From Bacillota bacterium (GTDB lineage Bacteria > Bacillota > Clostridia > Oscillospirales > Acutalibacteraceae), in contig JAEWYE010000028.1 in NCBI GenBank assembly GCA_023458755.1, positions 1-64,000 on the forward strand: a stretch of DNA of 64,000 nt, written 5' to 3'. Positions 7,735 to 16,588 of the stretch are shown in pieces (the stretch's first letter is position 1; the number at the start of each line of letters is the position of its first letter). The translations under genes were made by a program, and so were the position numbers. Under the pieces are notes generated by a model. It had not been told where the DNA came from and ran no database searches. It saw only the letters and a program-made list of their open reading frames with translations.

Positions 7735-8300
7735 GCCGTTTTGCTGGAAAATTTAGAACAAGCGCGGCTTATAGCTTTGCGCATACAATTGATTAATGTT
7801 TCTGCGGATATAATTCATATAACTATGTAAGAATCCTATAAAAATATTGTATTTATGTTTATATTTTTTATTAAGATTAATGATTATCCCGTTCATACCT
7901 TTTTATGCCATTTCAGAGAATATCTATTGAAATTTACACAACAACATTGTAATTTATAAACAAATGCAAAAAAAGTAGAAAAATGGAGAAGATTATTCAT
8001 ATAATGTGAAAAATATACATTCATTGCTTCCATAAAAGTTGACTTTCAGACGACAATTCAGGCAGATTCCCCAAAAGCGTGCTTGAAATGCTTGGAAGAT
8101 GGTTGATATTGGTGATATCTTGTCACTTTATTTGAAAAATTAATGGTAACATATAAAAAATACGGTTTATTTAAAATTATTTCAGTGCTATTCAATAATA
8201 AACTAAACTTTTAGAAAATATGCTATATAATTAGCTGCGTCAAATTGTTTACTTTTAGGCGATTTTTTGATTACCGTACGAGAAAGGGACAAAAATGCGC

Positions 8301-8335
8301 AAATATTGCAAAATATTGCCGAATAAGCAATATTT
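8301..8335. promoter_or_regulatory. Operator-like cluster of AAATATTGC upstream of fla/che promoter
   Basis: The 9-mer AAATATTGC occurs at 8301-8309 and 8311-8319 as direct repeats exactly 10 bp apart, and once inverted (GCAATATTT) at 8327-8335. The inverted pair extends to a perfect 10-bp palindrome (8310-8319 with 8327-8336). The cluster ends three bases before the -35 box. This is the geometry of a transcription factor site; the factor is unknown. Confidence 0.6.
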
Positions 8336-8338
8336 TTG

Positions 8339-8367
8339 TTGACATTTTTACGGTTTTGTATGATAAT
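8339..8367 (+). promoter_or_regulatory. Sigma-A promoter of the fla/che operon
   Basis: A perfect TTGACA (8339-8344) and GATAAT (8362-8367) with a 17-base spacer lie about 110 bases upstream of flgB. This is the strongest housekeeping-type promoter I see in the window. Confidence 0.85.
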
Positions 8368-8476
8368 AAACATATATATTTATAGCTTATATGTGTTTAT
8401 ACAATTATCGTATTATGTCGGAACATTCAAGACAGAATTTTTATGAATTTCAGTTAATAAATTGGAGGCGATATTT

Positions 8477-8863
8477 TTGAATTGGCTGGACAGTGTGGCG
8501 ATTAACACCATGACCAAAGATTTGGACGGCCTTTGGACAAGGCAGCAAGCGATTTCCAATAATATTGCAAATTTTGAAACTCCCGGATACAAGGCACAAA
8601 CCGTTTCTTTTGAGGATCAGCTGCAAGCGCAGCTTTCCAATAAATCCGCGACGGAAAAAGAAGTGGTCAACAATATCAAAAACATACAGCCGGTTACTGC
8701 CGAAAGTGCGGATGAGACCTTTCGCTTGGACGGAAATGGCGTGGATCTTGAAGCAGAGAATGTAGAAATGGCTCGCACACAGTATAACTACATGTATACG
8801 CTGCGAGCAATGACGGATACGTTTGCCCGGTTAAAGACGGTCATTAACGGCAACGGCACATAA
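8477..8863 (+). CDS. flgB: Flagellar basal-body rod protein FlgB
   Basis: A 128-residue proximal rod protein and first gene of the large operon. The rod signature LDGLWTRQQAISNNIANFETPGYK sits near the N-terminus and the C-terminal helix is VDLEAENVEMARTQYNYMYTLRAMTDTF. A TTG start at 8477 is chosen because TGGAGG lies eight bases upstream; an earlier TTG at 8462 overlaps that ribosome site. Confidence 0.94.
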   Translation: MNWLDSVAINTMTKDLDGLWTRQQAISNNIANFETPGYKAQTVSFEDQLQAQLSNKSATEKEVVNNIKNIQPVTAESADETFRLDGNGVDLEAENVEMARTQYNYMYTLRAMTDTFARLKTVINGNGT

Positions 8864-8929
8864 TTTGCTTCTGACATACAGGAGTATTCCACATAGTTTG
8901 TCATTTCACTTTTAGAAGGAGAGTTTGTA

Positions 8930-9379
8930 ATGGCTTTTTTGAACTCATTAAGCATTAACGGTTCAGCGCTGACTGCAAGTCGGTTAAGAATGGACGTTAT
9001 CTCTGAGAATATTGCGAATGCCACCACCACAAGAACAGAAAACGGGGGTCCTTACCGCCGCAAAATGGTCGTTTATGAACCGGCTTCCAATGAGAACGGC
9101 AGTTTTGCGTCCATGTTTCAAAAAAACATAGACAATCAGTCAAGCAACGCAAAAGGAGTAAAAGTAACCGCTATTGTAGAAGATCAAACTCCTTTTACCA
9201 CGAAATATGATCCAACCAACCCCGATGCCAACGCGCAGGGTTATGTTCTGATGCCGAATGTTGACCCGGTAACTGAAACTCTGGATATGATGTCGGTGAC
9301 AAGAGCGTATGACGCAAATTTAACTGCCTTGAATGCTGTGAAAGAAATGGCATCGAAGGCTTTAGAGATTGGAAGGTAA
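8930..9379 (+). CDS. flgC: Flagellar basal-body rod protein FlgC
   Basis: A 149-residue rod protein. The N-terminal signature SLSINGSALTASRLRMDVIS followed by ENIANATTT and the C-terminal EGYVLMPNVDP-type segment (AQGYVLMPNVDPVTETLDMMSVTRAYDANL) identify it. FlgC stacks with FlgB and FliE in the proximal rod. Ribosome site AGAAGGAGAG. fliE follows after six bases. Confidence 0.96.
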   Translation: MAFLNSLSINGSALTASRLRMDVISENIANATTTRTENGGPYRRKMVVYEPASNENGSFASMFQKNIDNQSSNAKGVKVTAIVEDQTPFTTKYDPTNPDANAQGYVLMPNVDPVTETLDMMSVTRAYDANLTALNAVKEMASKALEIGR

Positions 9380-9385
9380 TAAAGC

Positions 9386-9697
9386 ATGGCAATTACCCCT
9401 ATTACAGCAATTCATTCGATTGCGGATTTGGAAAAATTAAGTCAGGTTTCTCCTTCGTCTTCGTCTTCGTCCGTTGCAATCCCGTTTCAGTCCATGTTTC
9501 AGGATGCTGTGAACAATGTCAAGGATACGGACGCAGATTTAAACAACGAAATTTATAAGCTGGCTACCGGACAGACGGATGATTTACATAGTGTAACTAT
9601 CGCTTCCACCAAAGCTTCTTTATCCGTGAATTTATTGGTGCAGCTCCGAAACAAGGCACTTGATGCTTACAATGAAGTTATGAAAATGAGCGTGTGA
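9386..9697 (+). CDS. fliE: Flagellar hook-basal body complex protein FliE
   Basis: A 103-residue FliE that joins the MS ring to the rod. A Ser-rich N-terminal linker (SPSSSSSSV) precedes the conserved C-terminal helices LATGQTDDLHSVTIASTKAS and LVQLRNKALDAYNEVMKM. The ribosome site GGAAGG overlaps the end of flgC, so translation is likely coupled. Confidence 0.96.
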   Translation: MAITPITAIHSIADLEKLSQVSPSSSSSSVAIPFQSMFQDAVNNVKDTDADLNNEIYKLATGQTDDLHSVTIASTKASLSVNLLVQLRNKALDAYNEVMKMSV

Positions 9698-9735
9698 ACC
9701 AAAACTTTATAGAAGGCGGATAGTGGGGCTGGATA

Positions 9736-11469
9736 ATGAATGAACAAATAAAAAGATATATTGACCCTATAAAGAATTTTTGGGGCAAACTCAGCAAAAA
9801 AGTTAAGATAATCATTTTCAGTGTTTTGGGCGGCATCTTGGTTCTGTCACTTGTTTTGGGTATCCTGATGAATCAGCCGAAGTATGTTGTGCTTTATCCG
9901 AAACTCAGCAATTCCGAGGCCATTGAGGTCATGAACGAGCTGAAAGATCTTGGGATTGACTACAAAGAGGACGGCGGCACCATTACCGTGCCATCTGATA
10001 AAGAAAATTCTTTGAGAATGCAGCTGGCAAACGAAGGTTATCCGAAATCAACCACCAACTATGATTTCTTTACCAAAAACGTCAGCATCATGACGACGGA
10101 TGCCGAACGAAAAACAATTGAACAGTATCAGTTGAATCAAAGACTTGAGGCTGTTATTAAAACGCTTGATCCGATCAGCGACGCAAATGTTACCATCACT
10201 GTTCCCGAAACAAGCCAGTATGCCTGGGATGATAACAAGGCCGAGTCTACCGCTTCCGTAGCGGTGTCACTGAATACCGGCAAAACACTTACCACCACTC
10301 AGGTGGCTGGTATTAAGCAGTTGGTTGCTAAGAGTGTCCCTAATATGACGACGGACAACGTCGCGGTTATTGACAAAGCAACCGGCAATGAACTGAGTTC
10401 ACAGATTTCATCGGCAAGTACGCAGATCGACATATCACAGTTCAAGCTTGAAATACAAAAGCAGTATGAAAATGATATGAAGAAAAAAATCATGAGCATT
10501 TTGCAGCCGGTATACGGTGTGGGGCATGTGAATGCCACGGTTACCTGCACGATGGATTTGGATAAAAAGATACAGGAAAATGTGACCTATCAGCCGTCAA
10601 AGGATAACCGAGGTGTTATTAATAAAGAAACCACAGAAAACGGGGTGACGACCAGCGGTGCCAGCAGTACGGGCGGTGTGGCGGGAACCACTCCGAATAC
10701 GACTGCTTCTGCCAGTTCTTCAACAAGTTCCTCCGGCACAACTACCACAACCTATCCGGGCATTACGGTAAACGGCAACACCATTTACAGTACAAACAGT
10801 GCGGCATATGAATATTTGGTAAGTCAGATTAAGCAGCAAATTCAAGGTGACGCTGCCAGCGTAAAAAGTTTATCCGTTGCGGTTGTAATCGATAAAGCAT
10901 CTATGACGGCTCAGACAAAAACAGATATCACCAGTATGGTTGCCAATGCCGCGTCTACACAGCCGGCCAATGTCTCTGTTTTCAGCTCCGCGTTTTACAC
11001 GGAAAGCAGTGCCGCCCAAAATGCAAATGCATCCGGCAATTTCATTGCGGGTCTCAGCACAACGACACTTGCAATTATCGGCGGTGCGGCAGGCCTGTTG
11101 CTTATTGTTATTCTTGTAATTCTTGTGACTGCAAGCAGCAGAAAGAAAAAAATGCGTATGCTGGTGGCCAATCTCAATACTGTTGATGCTGTTGGTCCGG
11201 AAGAAGAAATTAGTAACGAAAGCGAGGAACAAAGCGAAGAAGTGGAAGTTCCGTTTGAAGAAGTATCAACCGAAAACATCGGGGAAGATTTTGGTACCGG
11301 TGACAAGAAAGCTCCGATTTCCATTGATGACATTCAATCACATCGTGATTCGCTTGATTCCAAAGATGAGGCGCTCAAAAAAGAGCTGCATGATTTCTCA
11401 TCCACCAATCCGGAAATTGCAGCTCAATTGATTCGCACTTGGCTGAGAGGAGACGATAACCGTGGCTGA
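9736..11469 (+). CDS. fliF: Flagellar MS-ring protein FliF
   Basis: A 577-residue MS-ring protein. A first membrane helix (about 24-46, IIFSVLGGILVLSLVLGILM) and a second near 440-462 (TLAIIGGAAGLLLIVILVIL) flank the periplasmic-type ring-building domains, with YPKLSNSEAIEVMNELK typical of YscJ/FliF. A Gly/Ser/Thr-rich loop (about 295-335) interrupts the second ring domain. The last 20 residues (NPEIAAQLIRTWLRG) are the FliG-binding tail. The end overlaps fliG by eight bases. Confidence 0.97.
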   Translation: MNEQIKRYIDPIKNFWGKLSKKVKIIIFSVLGGILVLSLVLGILMNQPKYVVLYPKLSNSEAIEVMNELKDLGIDYKEDGGTITVPSDKENSLRMQLANEGYPKSTTNYDFFTKNVSIMTTDAERKTIEQYQLNQRLEAVIKTLDPISDANVTITVPETSQYAWDDNKAESTASVAVSLNTGKTLTTTQVAGIKQLVAKSVPNMTTDNVAVIDKATGNELSSQISSASTQIDISQFKLEIQKQYENDMKKKIMSILQPVYGVGHVNATVTCTMDLDKKIQENVTYQPSKDNRGVINKETTENGVTTSGASSTGGVAGTTPNTTASASSSTSSSGTTTTTYPGITVNGNTIYSTNSAAYEYLVSQIKQQIQGDAASVKSLSVAVVIDKASMTAQTKTDITSMVANAASTQPANVSVFSSAFYTESSAAQNANASGNFIAGLSTTTLAIIGGAAGLLLIVILVILVTASSRKKKMRMLVANLNTVDAVGPEEEISNESEEQSEEVEVPFEEVSTENIGEDFGTGDKKAPISIDDIQSHRDSLDSKDEALKKELHDFSSTNPEIAAQLIRTWLRGDDNRG

Positions 11470-12469
11470 TCAGAAACTTACCAGTCAGCAGAAAGCCGCG
11501 GCGGTAATTGTTTCGCTTGGTGCTGAAACTGCTTCTGAAATTTATAAATATCTGAAAGAGGAAGAAGTCGAGCAGTTAACTTATGAGGTTGCGCGGCTTG
11601 TCCACATGTCGGGCGAACAGCTCGAAGATACCTTAGACGGCTTTTACCAGTTGTGTTTGACACAGAAGGTCATTACCGAAGGCGGTGTGGAATATGCCCG
11701 CAATGTTCTTGAAAAGGCATATGGCGCGCAGGCGGCCACATCACTTTTGGAACGAGTCACAAAATCTTTGCAGACCAAGGCGTTTGATTTTCTCCGAAAA
11801 GTGGATTATAAAAACCTGCTGGCTATGATTCAAAATGAACACCCGCAGACCATTGCGCTGATTCTTTCCTATTGCCGATCCGATCAGGCGGCTACGATTA
11901 TTGCGGAACTCTCGAAAGAAAAACAGATCGATGTTGTACAGCGTATTGCAACCATGGACCGCACTTCCCCTGAAATCATCAAGCTTGTGGAAAAGAATTT
12001 GGAAGCCAAATTCACCTCTGTTATGTCGGTCGACTTTATGGAGTTCGGCGGCGTAAACTACATCGCCGATGTTATGAACCATATGGATCGTTCCAGCGAG
12101 AAATATATCTTCGATGAATTGAACCGCAAAGATGCAAAGCTTTCCGACGATATCCGCAAAAAGATGTTCGTGTTCGAAGATATTCTTACTTTGGACGATA
12201 TGTCCATTCAGCGTTTTCTGCGCGAGGTCGATTCCAAAGACTTGGTATTCGCACTCAAAGGCTCCAACCAGGAAGTTACGGCAACCATCTTCAAGAATAT
12301 GTCCAACCGTACCGCAGAAACCATCAAGTCGGATCTGGAATTTACCCACAATGTCCGTCTCCGCGATGTGGAAGAAGCGCAGCAGCGAATTGTCGGTATC
12401 ATACGGCGTCTTGAAAATGAGGGCGAGTTAGTTATCACGAAAGGCGGAGGGGATGAGATGATTGAGTAG
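11462..12469 (+). CDS. fliG: Flagellar motor switch protein FliG
   Basis: A 335-residue rotor protein that couples stator force to rotation and binds FliF and FliM. The conserved middle-domain motif EHPQTIALILSY (about 121-132) and the C-terminal torque helix region (MFVFEDILTLDDMSIQRFLREVDSKDLVFALKG) with charged residues are intact. Its gene overlaps both fliF and fliH. Motor stator genes are not found in this window. Confidence 0.97.
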   Translation: MADQKLTSQQKAAAVIVSLGAETASEIYKYLKEEEVEQLTYEVARLVHMSGEQLEDTLDGFYQLCLTQKVITEGGVEYARNVLEKAYGAQAATSLLERVTKSLQTKAFDFLRKVDYKNLLAMIQNEHPQTIALILSYCRSDQAATIIAELSKEKQIDVVQRIATMDRTSPEIIKLVEKNLEAKFTSVMSVDFMEFGGVNYIADVMNHMDRSSEKYIFDELNRKDAKLSDDIRKKMFVFEDILTLDDMSIQRFLREVDSKDLVFALKGSNQEVTATIFKNMSNRTAETIKSDLEFTHNVRLRDVEEAQQRIVGIIRRLENEGELVITKGGGDEMIE

Positions 12470-13262
12470 TATTATCAAAGGTTCGCAATATGATACGATC
12501 AATGAGCCAATTCCTTTCCTTGTTCATCGTGAGATAAAAAAAGACACGACTGAACAAAAAAATGATAGGACTGTCCAAAATCCCGTAAGTTTAGAAGAAC
12601 AAAGCAAAGTGATTTTGAGCACCGCTTTCGAAAAAGCAAAGCAAATTATGGATGCCGCAAAAAGCTACAGCCAAAGCCAAATTCGGGAAGCAACGGAGCG
12701 GATGAACCAGGAATGCGTTCAAATGAAGCGTCAAAGCCACGATGAAGGCTTTGCACTTGGCATGATAGAGGGCAGAAACGCAGGCAAAACGGCTGGTTAC
12801 CGCGAAGGCTATGAAGAAGGCATGAAAAAAGCAGTGGCTGAAAATCAGCGATTGTCCGATGAACTTTCCCAGATGATGGAGGCTATTGAACATAGCAAAG
12901 AGAAAATTCTTGAAAAATATGCCGCGGATCTTCAAAACTTGTCGATTGCGATTGCTAAGAAAATATTGAAAAATGAGCTGGCTTTGGATGAAAATGCCAT
13001 GCAGTCCATCATCAAAAATGCATTGGATTCCTACCGCAATCAGGAATGGGTTCGTATTTGTGTTTCAAAAAATGTCGCCGACCTTCTTTTAAAAGCGGAT
13101 CATAACATCATTGAAGCGCTGAAGGATGTTTCAAACAGCGTAAAGGTGGTTGTTTCACCGGAGATGGAAGACGGAGACTGCATCATTGATATGCCGGAGC
13201 AAATGATTGACTGCGGCGTGGATACCCAGTTCCAGAATATTGAGGCGGCTTTCAATTTCTAA
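12462..13262 (+). CDS. fliH: Flagellar assembly protein FliH
   Basis: A 266-residue export-apparatus protein that regulates the FliI ATPase and tethers it to the C-ring. A long helical N-terminal half carries Gly-spaced repeats (DEGFALGMIEGRNAGKTAGY and REGYEEGMKKA) typical of the FliH GxxxG region. The C-terminal domain (LAIAKKILKNEL...-SPEMEDGDCIIDMPEQMIDCGVDTQF) binds FliI. The start is TTG at 12462, preceded by GGCGGAGGGG and overlapping the fliG stop. Confidence 0.93.
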   Translation: MSSIIKGSQYDTINEPIPFLVHREIKKDTTEQKNDRTVQNPVSLEEQSKVILSTAFEKAKQIMDAAKSYSQSQIREATERMNQECVQMKRQSHDEGFALGMIEGRNAGKTAGYREGYEEGMKKAVAENQRLSDELSQMMEAIEHSKEKILEKYAADLQNLSIAIAKKILKNELALDENAMQSIIKNALDSYRNQEWVRICVSKNVADLLLKADHNIIEALKDVSNSVKVVVSPEMEDGDCIIDMPEQMIDCGVDTQFQNIEAAFNF

Positions 13263-13289
13263 TAAAGATGAGGCAGGGTGAGATAAGCG

Positions 13290-14588
13290 GTGAATTTGCA
13301 GAAATCATATGAAATTTTGTCAAAATGTAATCCGCTTAGCTGCAAGGGCAAGGTCAAGAATATTGTCGGCATGATGATGGAGGCGACCGGCCTGAATGCA
13401 AAAGTCGGTGATATTTGCACCATCTGCAATGCAGCCGATGAAACGCCCGTCCTCGCGGAAGTCGTTGGGTTCAAAAACAGCAACATTTTACTTATGGCCT
13501 ACAGCGATATAAAAGGCATCGGCCCGGGCAGCATTGTGGAATCCACCGGCAGCAAGCTGCGCATTCCGGTTGGCGACGCGCTGATGGGCAGAACAATTGA
13601 TTCAATGGGGCGCCCGATTGACGGGCTTGGACCTTTTGAAATAAAACAATATTATCATGTGGACGCAACCTATACCAATCCTTTGGAACGTCCAAGAATC
13701 GACACCTGCCTGAGTTATGGCATTAAAGCGATAGACGGAATGCTTACCATTGGCAAAGGTCAAAGAATGGGAATTTTCGCGGGCAGCGGCGTTGGCAAAA
13801 GTACCTTGATGGGCATGATCGCCAAAAACGTAAAATCCGATATCAACGTGATTGCGCTGGTAGGCGAAAGAGGCCGTGAACTCAAGGAGTTTATCGAAAA
13901 GGATTTGGGAGCGGAAGGTCTGGCACGCTCCGTACTGGTAGTTGCTACTTCCGATCAGCCCGCTATGTTTCGTGTAAAATGTGCGCTGGTTGCCACAACT
14001 ATCGCAGAGTATTTCCGGGATCAGGGCAAAGATGTTCTGCTTATGATGGACTCCTTAACCAGATTCGCTATGGCACAGCGGGAAATCGGGCTTGCCGCAG
14101 GCGAACCTCCCATTGCACGGGGCTATACCCCGTCGATTTACGCGGAACTGCCAAAGCTGCTTGAACGCAGCGGAAATTTTAAAACAGGGTCCATTACCGG
14201 TATTTATACCGTTTTGGTAGAAGGAGACGATACCAATGAACCGATTTCTGATACGGTTCGAGGCATTTTGGACGGTCATATCGTTCTTTCTCGCTCCTTG
14301 GCGCATAAAAACCATTATCCCGCAATCGACGTAAATGCCAGTATTTCCAGATTGATGAACGACATCGATACAGAAGAACACAAGCTGGCAGCGGCAAAAA
14401 TAAGAGATTTACTTTCTGTTTATTATCAAAATTACGATTTGATTTCTATCGGCGCATACAAACCTGGCATGAACCATCATTTGGATGAAGCAGTTCAAAA
14501 AATTGACGCAATCAACAGTTTCCTGCAGCAAAGAGTGGACGAAAGCTTTTCCTTTGAAGAGACCGTAAAAATGATGAAAGACTTGTAG
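13290..14588 (+). CDS. fliI: Flagellum-specific ATPase FliI
   Basis: A 432-residue ATPase of the type III export apparatus, related to F1-beta. Walker A AGSGVGKST is near residue 164 and Walker B VLLMMDSLTRFA near 250; the GRTIDSMGRPIDG and PPIARGYTPSIYAELPKLLE motifs are typical. Known FliI hexamers energise delivery of export substrates. The GTG start at 13290 follows AGGGTGAG. It lies between its regulator fliH and fliJ. Confidence 0.97.
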   Translation: MNLQKSYEILSKCNPLSCKGKVKNIVGMMMEATGLNAKVGDICTICNAADETPVLAEVVGFKNSNILLMAYSDIKGIGPGSIVESTGSKLRIPVGDALMGRTIDSMGRPIDGLGPFEIKQYYHVDATYTNPLERPRIDTCLSYGIKAIDGMLTIGKGQRMGIFAGSGVGKSTLMGMIAKNVKSDINVIALVGERGRELKEFIEKDLGAEGLARSVLVVATSDQPAMFRVKCALVATTIAEYFRDQGKDVLLMMDSLTRFAMAQREIGLAAGEPPIARGYTPSIYAELPKLLERSGNFKTGSITGIYTVLVEGDDTNEPISDTVRGILDGHIVLSRSLAHKNHYPAIDVNASISRLMNDIDTEEHKLAAAKIRDLLSVYYQNYDLISIGAYKPGMNHHLDEAVQKIDAINSFLQQRVDESFSFEETVKMMKDL

Positions 14589-14597
14589 GGTGACAAA

Positions 14598-15029
14598 ATG
14601 AAAAAATTTGTTTTTTCACTGGAGAAAGTCCTCGATTTTAAAAAACAGATGTTGGATGTCAAAAAGAATGAATTGGCAACCATGATGATGCAGCTCCATG
14701 AAATCGAGCAGAAAATCGAAGAATTAAACCACGATTTTGCTGTCAGCAACCAAAAAATGATTTTTGAAATGCAGCAGGGGCTCACGCCGAAAGATATTGA
14801 AATCTATAAAGATTATTTTAATTCCGTCAATCAGAACATTAAAAAACTGACGCTTCAAAAAATGCAGCAATTGAATCTGATTGAGCTGAAAAAACAGGAA
14901 ATTGTGGAACTGAACAGCGACATTTCGGGATTGGAAAAGCTGAAAGACAAACAATTGCAATTGTATTTCAAGGCGGCTCAAAAAGCTGAAGAACTTGCTA
15001 TTGAAGAATTTGTGAGTCAGGGACACTGA
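14598..15029 (+). CDS. fliJ: Flagellar export protein FliJ
   Basis: A 143-residue coiled-coil protein (MKKFVFSLEKVLDFKKQMLD..., long Lys/Glu/Gln-rich helices) placed directly after fliI. FliJ is known as the central stalk-like component of the FliH-FliI-FliJ export ATPase. The N-terminal F-LEKVLDFK motif is the usual FliJ start. Confidence 0.93.
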   Translation: MKKFVFSLEKVLDFKKQMLDVKKNELATMMMQLHEIEQKIEELNHDFAVSNQKMIFEMQQGLTPKDIEIYKDYFNSVNQNIKKLTLQKMQQLNLIELKKQEIVELNSDISGLEKLKDKQLQLYFKAAQKAEELAIEEFVSQGH

Positions 15030-15080
15030 CAAACGCTCACAAGGACTTTCATATAGAATTCTATTAGAGGAGGTGAAAGA

Positions 15081-16559
15081 ATGATACAAATTGATTCCTT
15101 GCCCACGCAGCCCGTTCAGCCGGCAGTGCAGGCTTCCCCCGCGGCATCCGCTCAGCAAACCGACCAAAGCGGAAATCCGGCGTCCTTTCAGTCTATGATG
15201 CAGGATTCTGCCAATAGGCTGAACACAAGCGACAACGCGAAGGCCACAAAGGCAGAAAAAGCAAAGCCGGGAGCCGAGCAGGAAAAAGATGCGGACAAAA
15301 CGGTTCCAAAAGCAGATGTACAAGTGATTTTCCAAATGCTGCAGGCACTTCAGCCGATTGCAGACGGTGTTACGCCTTTGCAGGCGGTTATCCCCCAGAC
15401 AGCAGGCGGTACGCAAACAGCCGCTGGAAACCCAATCGGAGCGGTTACGGGCAATACGGCTTCCGCACAAAATTCTGCAATGTCTATGAACGGCAATATT
15501 CCGAACAATACAGCCAATGTACCGGTCAGCACCGGACAGAACGCAGCGGCAAGTACACCGGTTCCTACTCAAGCAACAGCTAGCAATCCTGTCGCAAGTC
15601 AAGCACTGGCCGCTAACACGGCAAACATACCGATTGCAAACGCGGTAACAGAACATGCTCCAACCGTGCAAAATAATCCGGCGGTTCCCCAAAATAGTCA
15701 GCCGGGACAAGCTAACTTGCAAGTGACCGCCCAAACCGCTGAATCGAATACGTGGCAAGCCAATTCGCAAGTGACCGCACAAACCGCTGAATCTGATGCG
15801 GGACAAGCAATTCCTGTTCAAAATGCAGTGATTGATACACCGGTGCAGAATTTATCCGGTTTGCAGGCAGTTCAGATGAATCCGACTACCGGTTCAGTTG
15901 AAAACGTTGTACAAAGTTCGCCGGAGAAGCTTACGTTCCAAACGGCAAATCCACAGGTACAAACGAACGGTCAGGCAAAACCAACCAGCCTTCCTTTGGC
16001 CGTCAAGGCCGTGGATACTGCGGATGAAAAATCAGCCGCAAACCAGCAAAACGATGCCGGATATGCCCAGATGCTTCACAGCGGCAATGTGGTGATTCCA
16101 ATTTCGGATTCCTCCGCAAGCATCGAAAAGCCGGCGCCCGTTCAGCTGACGGATACGATTACTCAAAATCTGCGTGAGGGTAAAAAAGAGTTTCAGGTAG
16201 ACCTTTTCCCAAAAGATTTAGGAAAAGTTTCTGTCAAGCTGGCATCTGAAAACGGCATACTTACGGTAGAAATACTGGCGGCCAACCCGAAAACGCAAAG
16301 CCTGCTGCTATCCGGTTCCAGCGAAATAAAATCCATTCTGCAGGCGTCCGTTAATCAGCCGGTTCAGGTGGTTGATGCAAGCCCAAATAAACAGGCATAT
16401 CACGGCGAACAGCAGCAAAACAATCAGTCCAACGCACAGCAGCAGCAACAACAGGAAGACAGACAGCACCGAAGCTATCACGCAGTATTTGACAGCGACG
16501 ACGGCATCCGTACGGTCGATTTCTTATCGGTTATGCAGCAGCTTAGCATAAATGCCTAG
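15081..16559 (+). CDS. fliK: Flagellar hook-length control protein FliK
   Basis: A 492-residue molecular ruler for the hook that also triggers the export switch in FlhB. The first ~350 residues are Gln/Ala/Asn/Pro-rich and low in complexity, as expected for the ruler. The conserved C-terminal domain (about 355-435) contains LREGKKEFQVDLFPKDLGKV followed by SVKLASENGILTVEI. The tail is His/Gln-rich (QQQQNNQSNAQQQQQQ). A 48-bp tandem duplication sits in the ruler region. Confidence 0.94.
   Translation: MIQIDSLPTQPVQPAVQASPAASAQQTDQSGNPASFQSMMQDSANRLNTSDNAKATKAEKAKPGAEQEKDADKTVPKADVQVIFQMLQALQPIADGVTPLQAVIPQTAGGTQTAAGNPIGAVTGNTASAQNSAMSMNGNIPNNTANVPVSTGQNAAASTPVPTQATASNPVASQALAANTANIPIANAVTEHAPTVQNNPAVPQNSQPGQANLQVTAQTAESNTWQANSQVTAQTAESDAGQAIPVQNAVIDTPVQNLSGLQAVQMNPTTGSVENVVQSSPEKLTFQTANPQVQTNGQAKPTSLPLAVKAVDTADEKSAANQQNDAGYAQMLHSGNVVIPISDSSASIEKPAPVQLTDTITQNLREGKKEFQVDLFPKDLGKVSVKLASENGILTVEILAANPKTQSLLLSGSSEIKSILQASVNQPVQVVDASPNKQAYHGEQQQNNQSNAQQQQQQEDRQHRSYHAVFDSDDGIRTVDFLSVMQQLSINA
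15708..15803 (+). repeat. 48-bp tandem duplication inside fliK
   Basis: Two imperfect 48-bp copies start at 15708 and 15756 (both begin CAAGC). They encode two 16-residue units containing QVTAQTAES, in frame, and the first bases of a third copy (CAAGCAATT) follow at 15804. Copy change here would alter ruler length by 16 residues. Confidence 0.85.
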
Positions 16560-16588
16560 CAAATCATTCGAAAGGAGGAAACGATAAA

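Larger units (their letters stand above)
7735..8476. other. AT-rich divergent control region between flgM and flgB
   Basis: About 740 bases without a credible gene. The first 550 bases (7735-8290) are AT-rich and I see no convincing protein, tRNA or riboswitch there. From 8301 it holds the AAATATTGC repeat cluster and the fla/che sigma-A promoter, then a leader of about 100 bases. The size suggests several regulatory inputs for the divergent operons. Confidence 0.7.

Noticed and set aside
7785..8290. Possible riboswitch or small gene in the flgM-flgB gap, including a search for a c-di-GMP (GEMM) aptamer
   Set aside because: I saw none of the conserved GEMM motifs and no open frame with a ribosome site; only AT-rich DNA.
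14724..15821. Long 365-codon reading frame on the minus strand opposite fliJ-fliK
   Set aside because: It is Cys/Arg/His-rich with no domain, no ribosome site, and lies fully antisense to two recognised genes in low-complexity sequence.
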